This document shows positions 39,909 to 52,190 of a stretch of 64,000 nucleotides of DNA, piece after piece. Both the position numbers and the translations under genes were made by a program. This stretch comes from Quillaja saponaria (taxonomy: Eukaryota; Streptophyta; Magnoliopsida; Fabales; Quillajaceae), in contig CM055606.1 of assembly GCA_029379385.1 (NCBI GenBank), positions 16,827,142-16,891,141 on the forward strand, in the 5' to 3' direction. Below the pieces are notes generated by a model. The model saw only the letters and a program-made list of their open reading frames with translations. It did no database searches and was not told the DNA's origin. Each line of letters starts with the position of its first letter. The stretch's first letter is position 1.

Positions 39909-41128
39909 CGGTTTAGCGTCGGCCGGTTCTGTTTGGTTATGGGAATTGGATATTCTCGGACAAATATAACAAGACGGATGGAGTGAAAACAGTTCAATGG
40001 GTTATTTATTTTCTTAAAATACAAACTTTTATGATTTAAAATTAAATTGAAATTGTTTGCGAGAAAACAGAGCAAAAAGCAAAACAAAGTTAGAATAAAA
40101 AAAAAGATAAACAACAAAAATTTAAAGTCATTTACCAGAATCTCTTGTTACATTCACTCTCCCAATTTTATTTGAGATTTCACTATGAAAGATTTACAAT
40201 ATCACATTACACCTACACCGATAAAAAGCAGTTCTTAGCACAATAGTCACTAATTTTTCAGAACTTAATCAATCCTAACTAAATTACAAGCTAAAGCTAA
40301 ACTAACTGAATTCACAGGGATTAGTCAAATTTTGGTCCAGGACAACTTCTAGTAAATAAAAGCCATGATCGTCTTTGACCATGAGCTGTCATTTTAAAAG
40401 CACGAATTCCTTGATCAAAATATATTCTGAACATTTTCTGTTAGCTGAGAAAGATGAATACTAAATAAAATCAATAGTAGGAATCACTTGGATTTAGTTG
40501 TTGTTTTCAATTCAAATCTTCTATCTTCTTATAAAATAGAATGTCACTGAGTTTACACCAGCAATATTAATTATTTTTAACAATGATTATCATTATTTTA
40601 TAAATATTAATTTATTTTGAAAATATAAAATTATATATTTATATAATACAAATTAACCATAAAGATTATAAAGAATTACAAGATAAGTCTATTATGAATC
40701 AGATTTTGTTTATTTAAATTTTTTTTTTTCCTAAATTAGATTGAATTTTTTTAATTGTTCAATTAGCGAATTACGTAATAGGAGAAAACTTATACAAATT
40801 GAAAAAAGGAATAAATATTAGATTATTGGTAAGAGATTTTACCAATTGAATAATCTAATACATGTCAAATAACAAATCATGTTCCATTTGATATATGATA
40901 TAATCCAAATAAAATCATACAAAGCATAAAAGAGCAAAGTTCTGAATTAATAAATCAACCAAAAGAAGTAATATATGTATTGTTAGCCAATGAAAATAAA
41001 TAAATTAAAATCAGATAATAAATGGAAAATTGCCCAAATTTAATTGGCTGTCAGTTCTCCTTTCACCATTCGCTCCAATTGCTACTAGAGAACGTTAGAA
41101 ACTCAGAAAGCACGCAATTCACACGTCC
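39909..41128. other. Divergent intergenic region between eL42 and FBN5
   Basis: It contains two divergent promoters and AT-rich spacer. I see no gene, and no open frame with a recognisable product. Confidence 0.45.
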
Positions 41129-43431
41129 ATGGCTGCTTTGAATTTTCTTGCCTCAACCATCACCTTATTATGCTTCTTCTTCATCTTTTGTCAGATGTCT
41201 TGCTCCAACCAAAATTCGATTTGTAAAGTCAACGGGCTATCTCCTTACTCCTCAATGGAAACGGCCTCTGAGCCATCGTAAGCGAAGCGTCGCTCCGAAA
41301 TCAGCTGTCGATGAGGTCTCTGCAATTGACCCTCCACCGCCACCACCTCCACCTCCATCGTCCTCTGGAAATGGAGGCTCCGCCGATCCTGAGCTTATTG
41401 CGTCTCTGAAGATCAAATTATTGGTGAGTCATTTATATTATCCACTAAACAACTAGTGAAGTTTCGTGGGATTCTCTCATCTCCCCAAAAAGAAAAAGAA
41501 TTTATGCGATTTTGCTTTCTAAGTTTTTGTCTTTTGGTTGTTTTTGCGCGTGCACCCGATAAATTGCAACTACAAGCATTCTTTGTCTTGGCTTCTTAGT
41601 GTTCATTATTGTATTGATGGTTTCAAATTGTTTGCATGGTTTGAAATGAACCAGTGCTGTGTGTGTTGAAGGTGGTCTTGTGGTAAAATTGGGTTATCTT
41701 TTTTGGGGAAAGAGGTGCTTTATTACTGAGGGAGTTGATTGTGCCATTTGCAGTTTCATATGCTTCGGTTATACTAGCAACAGAAAACTGGAGATGGGTT
41801 TTGTATGCTAAAGGTAAATCCAAGTCCAAGGTTTGTTTCCTTTACTACCATCAAGTATCAGCCATAGCCTCAAGGCTGATGCCTGGCTGCTTTCTTTTGA
41901 CATTCGTTGATGGAGTGAATGGAACTCCTTTGGAATTTTCTGGAAATACCCTTTTGGAATTTATGTTCCCAGATAGAAAGATACTGCCTTCTGAAGATAG
42001 GCTGATCAATTAGGCTTTTTACTGATGCATTCTACATTTCTTGTTTATTTTCAGTGCAACCATTTGAGGTTTGGTCTTTCTTATAATGCAGATTATAGAA
42101 AAAATATGCAAGAAATTATTTGTTATACTCAGTTGCTCATTCTTTATAGAGTATAATCATAACTCAACTCCCTTTCGGCTCTTTCTTGTAATATCCATAT
42201 TTAATGTTTAATTTCTGTTTGAAATATTCATTTTCTAAAAGGAGCATGGGGTTGTTAGTGCAGAGTGCTGTTTCTGGGCTAAATAGAGGTCTTGCTGCAA
42301 ATGAAGATGATCTACAAAAAGCAGATGCCGCAGCTAAGGAAATTGAAGATGCTGGAGGCCTAGTAGATCTCTCGACTGATCTTGATAAATTGCAAGGGAG
42401 ATGGAAACTGATATACAGCAGTGCATTCTCATCTCGTACTCTAGGAGGAAGCCGCCCTGGACCTCCCATAGGAAGACTTCTTCCTATAACACTAGGCCAG
42501 GTTTGATGGAGAATCCTATTATGATTTTTATTTTTACTCAATTGCATGTATACTAGCCATATTTGGAAATTGATCTATAAGTTGACACAAATTTTACCTA
42601 AAAGATATAAAAATTCCTAGAGCACCTTTTTATGGATCTGGTTAATGGTGGTCAAATAGTGGATTTCAGACAAAATGTTGCATTCCTCCAATTGTCAATG
42701 CAAAAAATTGTCATTATTAATTGGTACAATCATCTACTATGATGGCTGCTGACATCTTTTTTGAAGAAAAGTGTCAACTGAGATAGAGCTGATCAATTTA
42801 GATGCTCCTATGGCATCCTGGCTTTTGATATAATGAATTATGTGTGACCTTTTTGTTCTTGCCTCTGAAAACTTTTACACAGGCAACATTCATGTATAAG
42901 ATGTCAGCCTTTATTTTTTGCTACCATCTGATTGTTTGTTGCTTATTGCTTCTAGGTTTTTCAACGAATCGATATCTTAAGCAAAGATTTTGATAATATA
43001 GTAGATCTTGAATTAGGTGCTCCATGGCCCCTACCACCTGTGGACGTGACTGCTACATTAGCTCACAAATTTGAACTCATAGGTTGGCTCATTTTCTGTA
43101 CTTGCCTTTATCAATAGCAACTTCTGCATGATAGATTTGCTGCAAAACAATAAACTATTAAGATCCTGAATTAAGCCTCACTTTGTTTTTTCTTTGGGGT
43201 GGTGGAATGATGATAGGATCTGCAAAGATTAAAATAGTATTTCAGAAAACAACTGTGAAGACAACTGGGAACTTGTCACAATTGCCACCACTAGAGATAC
43301 CTCAAATTCCAGATGCATTACGGCCTCCATCTAATAGAGGGATTGGTGAATTTGAAGTTACCTACCTTGATGCAGATACCCGCATCACGAGAGGAGATAG
43401 AGACGAGCTAAGGGTTTTCGTGATTTCGTGA
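41129..43431 (+). CDS. FBN5: Plastid fibrillin FBN5 (PAP/fibrillin family), with one frame break
   Basis: There are four exons: 41129-41423, 42264-42500, 42956-43082 and 43217-43431, about 290 residues. A Ser-rich plastid transit peptide is followed by a nine-proline run and then the PAP/fibrillin domain: SAVSGLNRGLAANEDDLQKA, DLDKLQGRWKLIYSSAFSSR, TLGQVFQRIDILSKDFDNIV and ELGAPWPLPPVDVTATLAHK. It ends FEVTYLDADTRITRGDRDEL, the conserved C-terminal fibrillin motif. FBN5 (At5g09820) is known to bind solanesyl diphosphate synthases in chloroplasts and is needed for plastoquinone-9 synthesis. Near 41143-41149, one surplus base shifts the frame after MAALNF. As printed only 50 residues are made, with the stop at 41279-41281. 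Removing one base joins MAALNF to LPQPSPYYASSSSF. Exon 1 is 295 bases, one over a multiple of three. Confidence 0.92.
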
Positions 43432-44460
43432 CTTCTAGGATATGCAGCTTCTTTGTGTTACCTTGAACACTCATATTTTCTGGGCAATGTTGGCAATTTC
43501 TCCCCTCTTTTTATTGTTTCTTCTTGTAACTCTTGTTGTATTTTATCATCTTTACCAATTGTTACATTTACATGGTGATTTCACAATGAAGCTCCCAAAG
43601 GAACAATTATAAATTGTCATGTTTGTATAACAGACACCCCCACACTTAATTCAGTTGTAAAGATTGTCTGTGTCTGTAAAAGAGAGTGAAGAAACTGTTT
43701 CTGATCTCGCCCCTCAATGCTTGATGCCTTGACGCGCCTGATATACTCTTTGGGATTCAACATGTCCCCGGTCTATTCAAACCTTTTCTCTGTTGCAGAG
43801 TTTTGTCTCTGCTTGAGTCTTCAAGATATGGATGACTTACATCTTAGATTTCCATCTCCCACTTTCCATATTTATTCATTAATTATTTTTCTTTAGCTCT
43901 TATGTCAGTGATAAATGTTTGACATTTTTTTTTAATTCTGTAAATTTTGATTGACGTGTTTTCTTTTCCCCTGGCTTAAATGACCGAAGTGGAGTGTCTG
44001 AAACTTTCTCCTTAAAAATGATACAAGGGGTTAGTTAAGAGAAGGAAATGAGAGGATTGAGGAAGAAATGGAAAATATGTGTTTCTCTTATTTAGTTGCT
44101 GGAAACGTGATTAGCTATTTGTCTTATTAAATTACATGTCAATTATTTTGATTGAAAAACATATTTAGCAATTTGTTCAACAAGAAAACATAACAACAAA
44201 GTGTAAATCAAATTTTTTTTAGGGAAGTAAGTTTGTTAATTGACAAAGAAATTGATTTTTGACCCTAACCTCCTTCTTTTCCTTTTATGTAACTCTCTCT
44301 TATTGTCCAAAAGTCCAAAATACTTATGATGTTTTCCTTTTCTTTTTTTTCCTGAAATTTGTCCATTTTTGGTTTGATTTGAGGCATAAATGTTTAGTAC
44401 TAGGAAATTATTTACCCATTGATGTATGGTCTCTTGTTATATTAAAATAAAATATAAAAA
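43432..44460. other. Spacer between FBN5 and the kinesin gene
   Basis: The FBN5 3' UTR, then AT-rich spacer. I see no additional gene. Confidence 0.45.
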
Positions 44461-44469
44461 AAATCTCAT

Positions 44470-44524
44470 TCACCGTTGATGTCGTGATGAAAATTAATAT
44501 AGCCGTTAGATACTGTAACGGCTA
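44470..44524 (+). promoter_or_regulatory. Cluster of MSA (M-phase) elements before the kinesin gene
   Basis: TCTAACGGCTA on the minus strand at 44500-44510 matches the MSA consensus YCYAACGGYYA exactly. TGTAACGGCTA on the plus strand at 44514-44524 has one mismatch, and a looser AACGG copy lies at 44470-44480 (minus). They sit 175-230 bases before the start codon. Three-repeat MYB factors use such sites to restrict transcription to G2/M, which suits a phragmoplast kinesin. Confidence 0.75.
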
Positions 44525-44699
44525 TATGTGGCTAAACTTCAAAACCCTCGTTTCAATACCACTCCTCTGTTTTCATTTCCGATCAGCATAATTCCCAATT
44601 GAGCTATCTGTATCTGTCATCTTCCTAATAAAAGCTTTCTTGACCTCTCTCTCTAAAGATTCAGTCTTGATCTTCTTTACAATCTGGGTTTCTAAATTG

Positions 44700-47600
44700 A
44701 TGGCTCCCACGCCTTCTTCAAAATCGAACCAGGGTCAGTCAACCTTGTTGAGAACCCCTCAATCCAAACATAGGCTTCATTTCAATACCGGGAAAGGATA
44801 CCCATCTCCAAATCCAAACTTGGCTGCTAGAGAAACCCCTCCAGAGCATCCGGTCGAAGTAATTGCTAGAATCCGTGAATACCCAGATCGAAAAGACAAA
44901 CCCATATCAGTTTTACAGACAAATTCTAACACGCAGTCGATACGGGTTCGTGCTGATTTTGGGTACCGAGATTTTACCCTTGATGGGGTTTCTCTTTCTG
45001 AAGAAGAAGATCTGGATACATTTTACAAGAAATTTGTTGAATCGAGAATTAATAGTGTCAAGTTAGGGGAGAAATGTACGATCATGATGTATGGACCAAC
45101 GGGTTCTGGGAAGAGTCACACTATGTTTGGGTGTTCAAAGCAGGCAGGAATTGTGTATCGTTCTTTAAGTGATATTCTTGGAAATGGAGACGATGAAAGT
45201 GCAAATGGGGAGCGTATTGGCCAGGGAAATTTTGTGCAAGTTACTGTTTTGGAAATCTATAATGAGGAGATTTACGACCTTTTGACAAGCAATGGTGGGG
45301 GAGGATTAGGTTTTGGGTGGCCTAAGGGCAATGCTTCCAAGGTAATTTACGTTAATTTTTCATTGGTTTGCTCGATTTCTAGTTTGTCTGTCAGCTTTTT
45401 GCTCATAATATATCTTTATTTCGCATTAGTTTTTTGGTTCGACATCAGTTTTGATGTGTATTAATATTCTGTTACTTGGTAATTTAATATGCTCCTCCCT
45501 GAAGAAAGTACTTTCTGGGTTTTTGAATACGTGTTAGTAAATGTGATTTTGTAGATATAGATATTCTTTTGTCTTCAATTTTATTGGCATTGTTTCACAA
45601 CAGAATGGACCAGTGCAATGCAGCTAATTTCTCAATAATGAATGAAGAGGAAGGACTATTCAGTCATATAAAGTAGTTTATTATGGTTATATACAATTCT
45701 GTGCATTTGTAGGTCAAACTTGAAGTCATGGGAAAAAAGGCTAAGAATGCAACCTATATATCTGGAAATGAAGCAGGAAAGATATCAAAAGAGATTCAGA
45801 AAGTCGAAAAACGAAGGATTGTTATAAAGCACTCTCTGTAATGACAGAAGTTCTCGAAGCCACTGCATGGTATGTCCTATGAAGAAAATAAACCTTTCTG
45901 AGATGTTGTTACTTGGCAATTACATGTTCTCCATATCTGCACAGATAATTCTTGATGTCCCAACTGTGGGAGGGAGACTGATTCTTGTAGACATGGCTGG
46001 ATCAGAGAATATTGAGCAAGCTGGTCAAATTGGGTTTGAAGCCAAAATGCAGGTATAGTGATCTGTCCACTTTCCCCTAGTCTATTGATTCTCTTTGATA
46101 TTGGTATCCTAGATGTTGTCCCTGCTGATGTTATGCTTCAATTGCAATTATAGACAGCAAAGATTAATCAAGGAAACATAGCACTGAAAAGAGTGGTTGA
46201 ATCCATAGCCAATGGTGATTCACATGTGCCGTTTAGGGATAGCAAACTTACTATGCTCCTTCAGGTGACTATAATTCATACTTTGTAGATACTGTAATTA
46301 GGTAGTTTTATTTCCAAGTTTGATTCATTCAGGTTTTTCTTCTTATCTATTAAGGATTCTTTTGAAGATGATAAGTCAAAAATATTAATGATACTGTGTG
46401 CAAGTCCTGATCCGAGGGAGATTCACAAGACAATCTCCACTCTTGAATATGGAGCAAAAGCAAAATGCATTGTTCGTGGTCCTCATACTCCAATTAAAGA
46501 TAAAATCAGTACTGAAGATTCTTCATCTATAGTCATTTTGGGATCAAGGATTGCTGCTATGGATGAATTTATCTTTAAGCTACAAAGAGAAAATGAGCTG
46601 AGAGAGAAGGAGCGAAATGAAGTTCACAAAGAGCTGTTAAAGAAGGAAGAAGAAGTTTCCGCCTTAAGAGCTAGACTTGGGCTTATTGAAGGTAAGGGAT
46701 CTAGTGCAAGTGACGAGGAGATCAACTTAATGGTAAATGAACGGGCCAAGATTCTGAAACAGGAGTTGGAAAAGAAATTGGAAGAGTGCCAAAAAATGGC
46801 TAATGAGTTTGTTGAATTGGAGAGAAGGAGAATGGAAGAAAAGATATTGCAGCAGCAACAGGAAGTTGAAATGCTAAGAAAGCGATTGGAGGAAATTGAG
46901 TCTGAGCTATGCCATTCAAGGGATGAAAGTGGTGAAGGAAACAAATCAAAGATCATGGATGCAAGCGGGTTTGCAAAGAGACTATTACAGATATACAAAA
47001 GTCAGGAGGATACTGGAATGATGAAATCAATAGATATGGTGAAATCAATGGATTTGGACATGGATGACCAAGAACCACTCGCTGAAGTTAAACTTGGGGG
47101 GCCTCCTTGTAAGAGTGGCCACAATGCCATCCCAGATTTTTCAAATCAACCTCATCTAAATACTTTTAGTGGGGTAGTAGGTCAAGAGATTTTTGCACCA
47201 AATTGTGGGGATAAAGCATGTCTGAGCACTGTATATGAGGAAGAAGAAGAAGAAAGGGAGGATGAGCATGAAGAAAAAGAAGATGAAGAAGTGGAGAAAG
47301 AAATCATAGAAGAGAAGAGGGTGTGTACTGTTGATCAGCCTAGTCCCGGGATTAGTCTCAACAACATAGGCTCCTTGGCAACTGCAACTCAAAACATTGA
47401 AGTTACACCCCTACCTGGCAGAAACAGAAAGCGACAAGAATATTATTGCAAACGAAGTTCAGATGAGAATAAATTGGATGGCTATGGATTGATAGATGAA
47501 CAAGAAACTGCGAAAGATTCTGCCTCTTCTAGATTACTCAGAATCCAAAACATTTTCACTCTCTGTGGAAACCACAGAGAGCTTTCCCAACACATCAGAA

Positions 47601-47740
47601 CTGTTGATTGTAAATCCCCTCTGAAGGACTCCAACAAGGAAAATATGGAGCCACCTTATGGTCTTGGTCTGAAGGACTCCAACAAGGAAAATATGGAACC
47701 ACCTTATGGTTTGTCTCAACCAAGATTTGGATATGTATAA
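44700..47740 (+). CDS. KIN10A: Phragmoplast kinesin PAKRP2/KIN10A, with one frame break
   Basis: There are five exons: 44700-45341, 45713-45869, 45945-46052, 46154-46264 and 46355-47740, about 800 residues. The motor domain is N-terminal. The P-loop GPTGSGKS is at residues 132-139, switch I NDRSSRSH near 257, switch II DMAGSE near 282, then VESIANGDSHVPFRDSKLTM. A coiled coil follows (encoded about 46560-46920), then an acidic EEEEREDEHEE stretch. The tail carries a 16-residue unit twice, each with a KEN sequence. The Arabidopsis homologue (At4g14330, from memory) moves Golgi-derived vesicles along phragmoplast microtubules during cytokinesis. In exon 2, GTT-ATAA-AGC at 45821-45830 holds one surplus base. 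As printed the product stops at 45839-45841, after 256 residues. Exon 2 is 157 bases, one over a multiple of three, and all other exons are in phase. Confidence 0.94.
47621..47716 (+). repeat. Two-copy 48-bp in-frame repeat in the kinesin tail
   Basis: The unit at 47621-47668 is repeated at 47669-47716 with only a few changes at its end. Each copy encodes LKDSNKENMEPPYGL plus one residue. KEN codons lie at 47636-47644 and 47684-47692. Confidence 0.9.
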
Positions 47741-49290
47741 GGATTTGAATGGTTGGAAGATGATGAGGAACGGGGGACTTGATTGTGGTGATTAACTTTT
47801 TTGGCCTAGTCTCAGGGAGAAAAAGAATCTTGTAAAGTTCTTCCATTACTTGTTTAAATTTTCTAAGCAAGTGTTAGTTGTTCTTGGGTGTCTATTTTAA
47901 TTCTAGCTACTTGCTTATATTATACATTGTGAACGCAGTATTTCCATGTAGAAACTAACTAGTAACTAATTCTGAACCTCAATTGTCATCCATGGCAGGT
48001 CCAAGAACCCAGGTAACCCTTATAAGCAAAATCATAGACGTAACCTACTAAAAGGCCTAACCCATCCCCATGATGTCATAAGTTGTGACAACTAAGTTGA
48101 GATTATGTAGTTTTTTTAATTGCTATCTTCAGCAGCAGATAGTCAGAAAAGATAATTTTTTTGGTTATAAATTTATTTAGCATTAAAACACACATTCTGA
48201 AAAAAGAAAACAGCTGAAGTAATGCAGAAACCTAGGCCTGCAGTTGTAGGAGAAGAACACTGGGACTCAACCAAAGAACGTCAACACCATAACTATAGAC
48301 ATTATAAAAACGACAGAATTCTTTCCCATCCAGCAACTTTTTCTTTCAAATCCCTTTTTAACTTTTTCACAATTTTCTGCAGCTTCAAATCCCTTCTTTG
48401 AAACCTACATACTCTTATGTAACAAAAATGTGCCTGTCAAGCTAGCTGTCTCATTGACTACAAAAGGAGAAAAGTTTCCCGTTTATGATGAGGATTCAAC
48501 CAAATTATTTCATCAACCCAAGCAAAAGGTTTCTCTGCTGTATGTATTGCATGAAATGAACACCATGCAAGCTTTGAAGTTTGAATGGTATTAACTCAAA
48601 AGAAAAGAAAAGAAAAAACAAAAGTGTAACCGGGCTTGATTTGTTTAACAGCATTCCAAATTTCATCGCTAATGACTCTTCTGATTTAGCAGGCCTAAAA
48701 TTAACAAAAGTGATAAAGTTGGTGGGACCAAAAGAGTATTAACTTTTATAGTTTCATTATTTTTTTTCGAATTGGCTAACCTATTATAAATCTTAATAAG
48801 AATATTTAAATACTTACAATTAACTTTTTATTATAATTAATAAGAAGGTAACAATTAATTATGACTTTATTGTTTTTATTTGATAGACAAAAATATTTAC
48901 TTCCTAACATTTTAACCAAACAGTAACTGGTACAATGTCAGAAAAAAATATAATTAGAAAGATGATATGCTTTAAAGTGAGTTTTATTACGCATTTTAAT
49001 CTTGAAAGTTCAAACCTCATCAGAGCACAAAAACAGCTCTCCTGCTATGTTTCCAACATCTAAACCAAAACGAGTGTATAATGAAAATTGAATGACATCC
49101 TATGAAAAAAACACAAAGCTTAAGGTTTGGGTGAGAAATAAATGCATGAAAAGGATGATGAAAAAAATGGAAGCAAAGAATTGAGATTAAACTTTTTATT
49201 GGAGGATCAAACCAAAACTTATCACTCACAACTCAACCACTTCATCCTTATATTGTCCTCAACATGACTTCCCTCACTCTTCAAGTGAAT
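47741..49290. other. Convergent intergenic region, kinesin to CRIB gene
   Basis: 3' ends of two converging genes and AT-rich spacer. No gene or known repeat was recognised. Confidence 0.45.
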
Positions 49291-50461
49291 TTAAGTTATT
49301 ATTTCATTGTTCCTCTGCACATGTGCATTTTCCAACCCAGATCCAAGATCCAATGGATTATCTGTCAATGAATTCTGATCTTTTGATCTTGGTCTACCCG
49401 ACCCACTTCCGGTTGATCCTTTTGATTTCTTCCTATGAGAGTGTTTAGGTATGGTGGGAGCATTCTGCTGTGGTGATTCAACTCCAAGATTTGAATTACG
49501 GTTTCGTCTTGCATGTCGGATACTACCTGATGATTCTGATGCAGCGTCACTGGATCTATGGCGCCTATTATGCTTGGATGATCCATCAGAGCTCCGTCTG
49601 GCTGGAGAGCTAAATGGGGATTCGCCACTAGTTAAAGATTGATGTCTTGTCTTTGTAATCTCTCTTGAAATTCCACTACCTGTACTTTTTTTTTTTTTTT
49701 TTTCATTTGCCAAACTGAGTAACATTACAAATTGCGTATACCAAAAAGGTGTACTAAAACTACAAAGAAAGACAATCACATTTTCATATTCATTTTATTG
49801 TTTTCAGTACAAACTGCAAAGAAAATGGACAAACCTTCAAGTGTTTCAATAGAGTTGAATGGTCTGGATGCGAGTTCTAGAGAAGATGTAAACCCGTTTA
49901 TCTGTGCAGTTTTTGAAATCTAGTTATAAAATTTGGTGATAACAGAGAGCAAACCAAACTTAGTTCTGAATCAAGCTTCAGAAAAACTGATCAGAGTCAA
50001 ATTACTTAATGAATATAAAAAAAATGATTTAAAGGAGAAGAAATGAGAGAATGAATAGTTGAATACCCAGGTTGGTGTAGTTGCAGATGGACCATCCCAA
50101 CCTATATGTGCCACATGCTTTACATCTGTAGGATGCCCAATTTGCATTTCCTGTTCCTTTTCATCTACAAAAATCAGTTTGCAATTTATACAAGTCATGC
50201 TCTGTGGTTTCTTGAAAGAAATAGTAAGTACAAGAAAATTTATCAATCATGTGAATTTGTAAAGTTTGTCTACTTTTATCATTTTCTGGCAAAACAAATG
50301 AAGCTCAGCCTTCAGCCACATGAGAGACTTATTTCTCAAGATCCAAACATCAAGTGAATTCCTAGAAGAAAATTAGTGTTACTTAAAACAGAAATGTACT
50401 TACCAAATATTTGTGAGATGTATCTTATTCCTTTTAAGAGGCCTTTAACCTTGTTTGCCAT
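49291..50461 (-). CDS. RIC1: ROP-interactive CRIB-motif protein (RIC1-like)
   Basis: There are four coding exons on the minus strand: 50461-50404, 50164-50067, 49901-49835 and 49679-49291, about 203 residues. The start gives MANKVKGLLKGIRYISQIFD, the usual RIC N-terminus. The CRIB motif IGHPTDVKHVAHIGWDGPS follows at residues 27-45, with the two conserved histidines that contact an active ROP GTPase, then TTPTWINGF. The rest is Ser/Arg-rich, basic and probably disordered, as in RIC effectors, which bind microtubules or membranes. The gene next to it is GLTP1; in Arabidopsis RIC1 (At2g33460) and GLTP1 (At2g33470) are also adjacent, which favours the RIC1 clade. A 5' UTR intron is supported by 50756|...|50550. 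The last acceptor follows a run of about 20 A on the coding strand. The frame is intact. Confidence 0.88.
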
Positions 50462-50850
50462 TATAGCTGAAGCATTTGGAATATTTCTAACAAAAAACTT
50501 GGCACACCTCAGAAGTTCCTTCTGCTTCCAATCTTCAAATACAGAGAACCCTACAATGTAGTGGAAAAGCTGATAACATGAAAAGAAACAACATAATCAA
50601 AATAAGAAATTTCTTCTGTCCCATTTTGAAATTTGAATGAACTTTCTGAGGAAAGAAGAGAAGTTTTTGAAGAGGCTTTAAAATAAATAAATTCTAGTCA
50701 ACAAAATGGTCCCATAACAGAAAAAACAGAAAAAAAACCGAAAACGATTCCATACCTTAACAAGATCAAGATAACTGTATGATATTCCCAGCTTTCTCAG
50801 TGTTGAACAGTTGAAGTTGAGTTGCATCCCTTGTTTCCATTACACACACA
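50462..50850 (-). promoter_or_regulatory. RIC1-like 5' leader with intron and upstream ORF
   Basis: An upstream exon ends at 50756 (GTTAAG|GTATGG) and rejoins at 50550 (TTGTAG|GGTTC). It holds a 24-codon upstream ORF (50840-50766) before the main ATG. The leader is inferred from splice signals only. Confidence 0.45.
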
Positions 50851-51186
50851 ATTCCATATTCAAAGACATGGAATTCTCTCTTCTTGCAATCTTTATTAAC
50901 ACAAATAATAGAAATCAAAAAGGGAAAAAAAACAATTCTTGATTGTTTCTTAATATACCACCAAGAAGAGGGGAGACTTTTGGGTTTTAAAATCCCAAAT
51001 GGAAAATGTGAGAGTTCAGGTTTTTGTTTGACGGCTCCATTATGACCCGGGATCGTACCCGTTACCAGTCAAATAAACCAGTAGCTCAACGGAATTTTAG
51101 AAATCCAGAGATGTAGAACTAAAATTCTTCATCCACATAAAGCCTATATTTGGGGAGAGGCATAATTTAACGGTTTTCTTAGTGAA

Positions 51187-51196
51187 AGCGCGGGAA
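51187..51196 (-). promoter_or_regulatory. E2F-type site upstream of the RIC1-like gene
   Basis: TTTCCCGCGC on the minus strand matches the canonical E2F consensus, a few hundred bases upstream of the inferred leader. The rest of 50850-52190 is promoter and spacer with an A-run at 51645-51666 and no gene. Confidence 0.4.
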
Positions 51197-52190
51197 AGAC
51201 GGTTATGAAGTAAAACTGTTTATGGCAAACTGTAGAATTTGTGATATCCATATGCTAAGCTTCAACCTCACGCATTATGACTTACAGATTTTATTTTGAC
51301 CTACAGAGGTTTTCAACAGTCCTTTGACACTTCACCTTTTGACCCAATATTTGATCTAGGATGAACAATAATCATATTTTATAATGCTTATTAAATTAAA
51401 TTATAGTTATATTAAAATAATGAAATTATTCTTTTATAAATTTTAAAAAATAGATGAAATATCTTATAATTTCAGTAATTTTCAGAGAAATTGGAATAAT
51501 TTACTCTTATATATACACCACTGATCTCTACCTAAATTATTGAAGGTTCACCTCTAGTTTTAATTTTCCTAAATATTATGAAATATATGTTTTGCTGTTG
51601 CACTTTTTTTAACACACGAGTCCATGATTAATGTAAAGAGGTGGAAAAAAAAAAAAAAAAAAAAACAGGTAAAAAGTTCCAGCAACTTAAGGGCTTGAAC
51701 ATATTCCAAGTCATAGCAAAACAAAAATGGGAATCTACATACAATAGTTTCGGCAAGGTTTGGCTTTCTTGTTGCGCAGGTTCTGAAAGGAGTGGTGGAA
51801 GAATACAAATAGTACCAGTCATGGCATAGATACCCACAATATTGAGACAATATTCATGTTTAAATATAGTGTGAATTGAATGATACATGCACAATAAAGT
51901 GGCTCCAAAAGAAGTGTGACAGAAGTATGCAAATAGCATCATCCTCATAGTAACTTTCATCAAATAACTAGTTACCGCAATAAACAAGAAAAGAAAATTA
52001 AGCAGAATAATTAGCAGTACAAGGAAGTCTCTAATTGTTTACTGAGTTCTAAGAGCTGAAACATGAGGCAACGCATATGTTCCAAGAGAGAGCCAGAGAG
52101 AGGGGGAAAAAGGAGGAAGAAACAAGAGCAGTAACCAAATGCAAGAGCCACTCCAGGTGAACAAAAGCAATTTTGTCATGAGACATCGAC

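Noticed and set aside
41735..42013. 92-codon open frame inside FBN5 intron 1
   Set aside because: It lies between a well-supported donor (41423) and acceptor (42264), has no known domain, and would break the conserved FBN5 protein.
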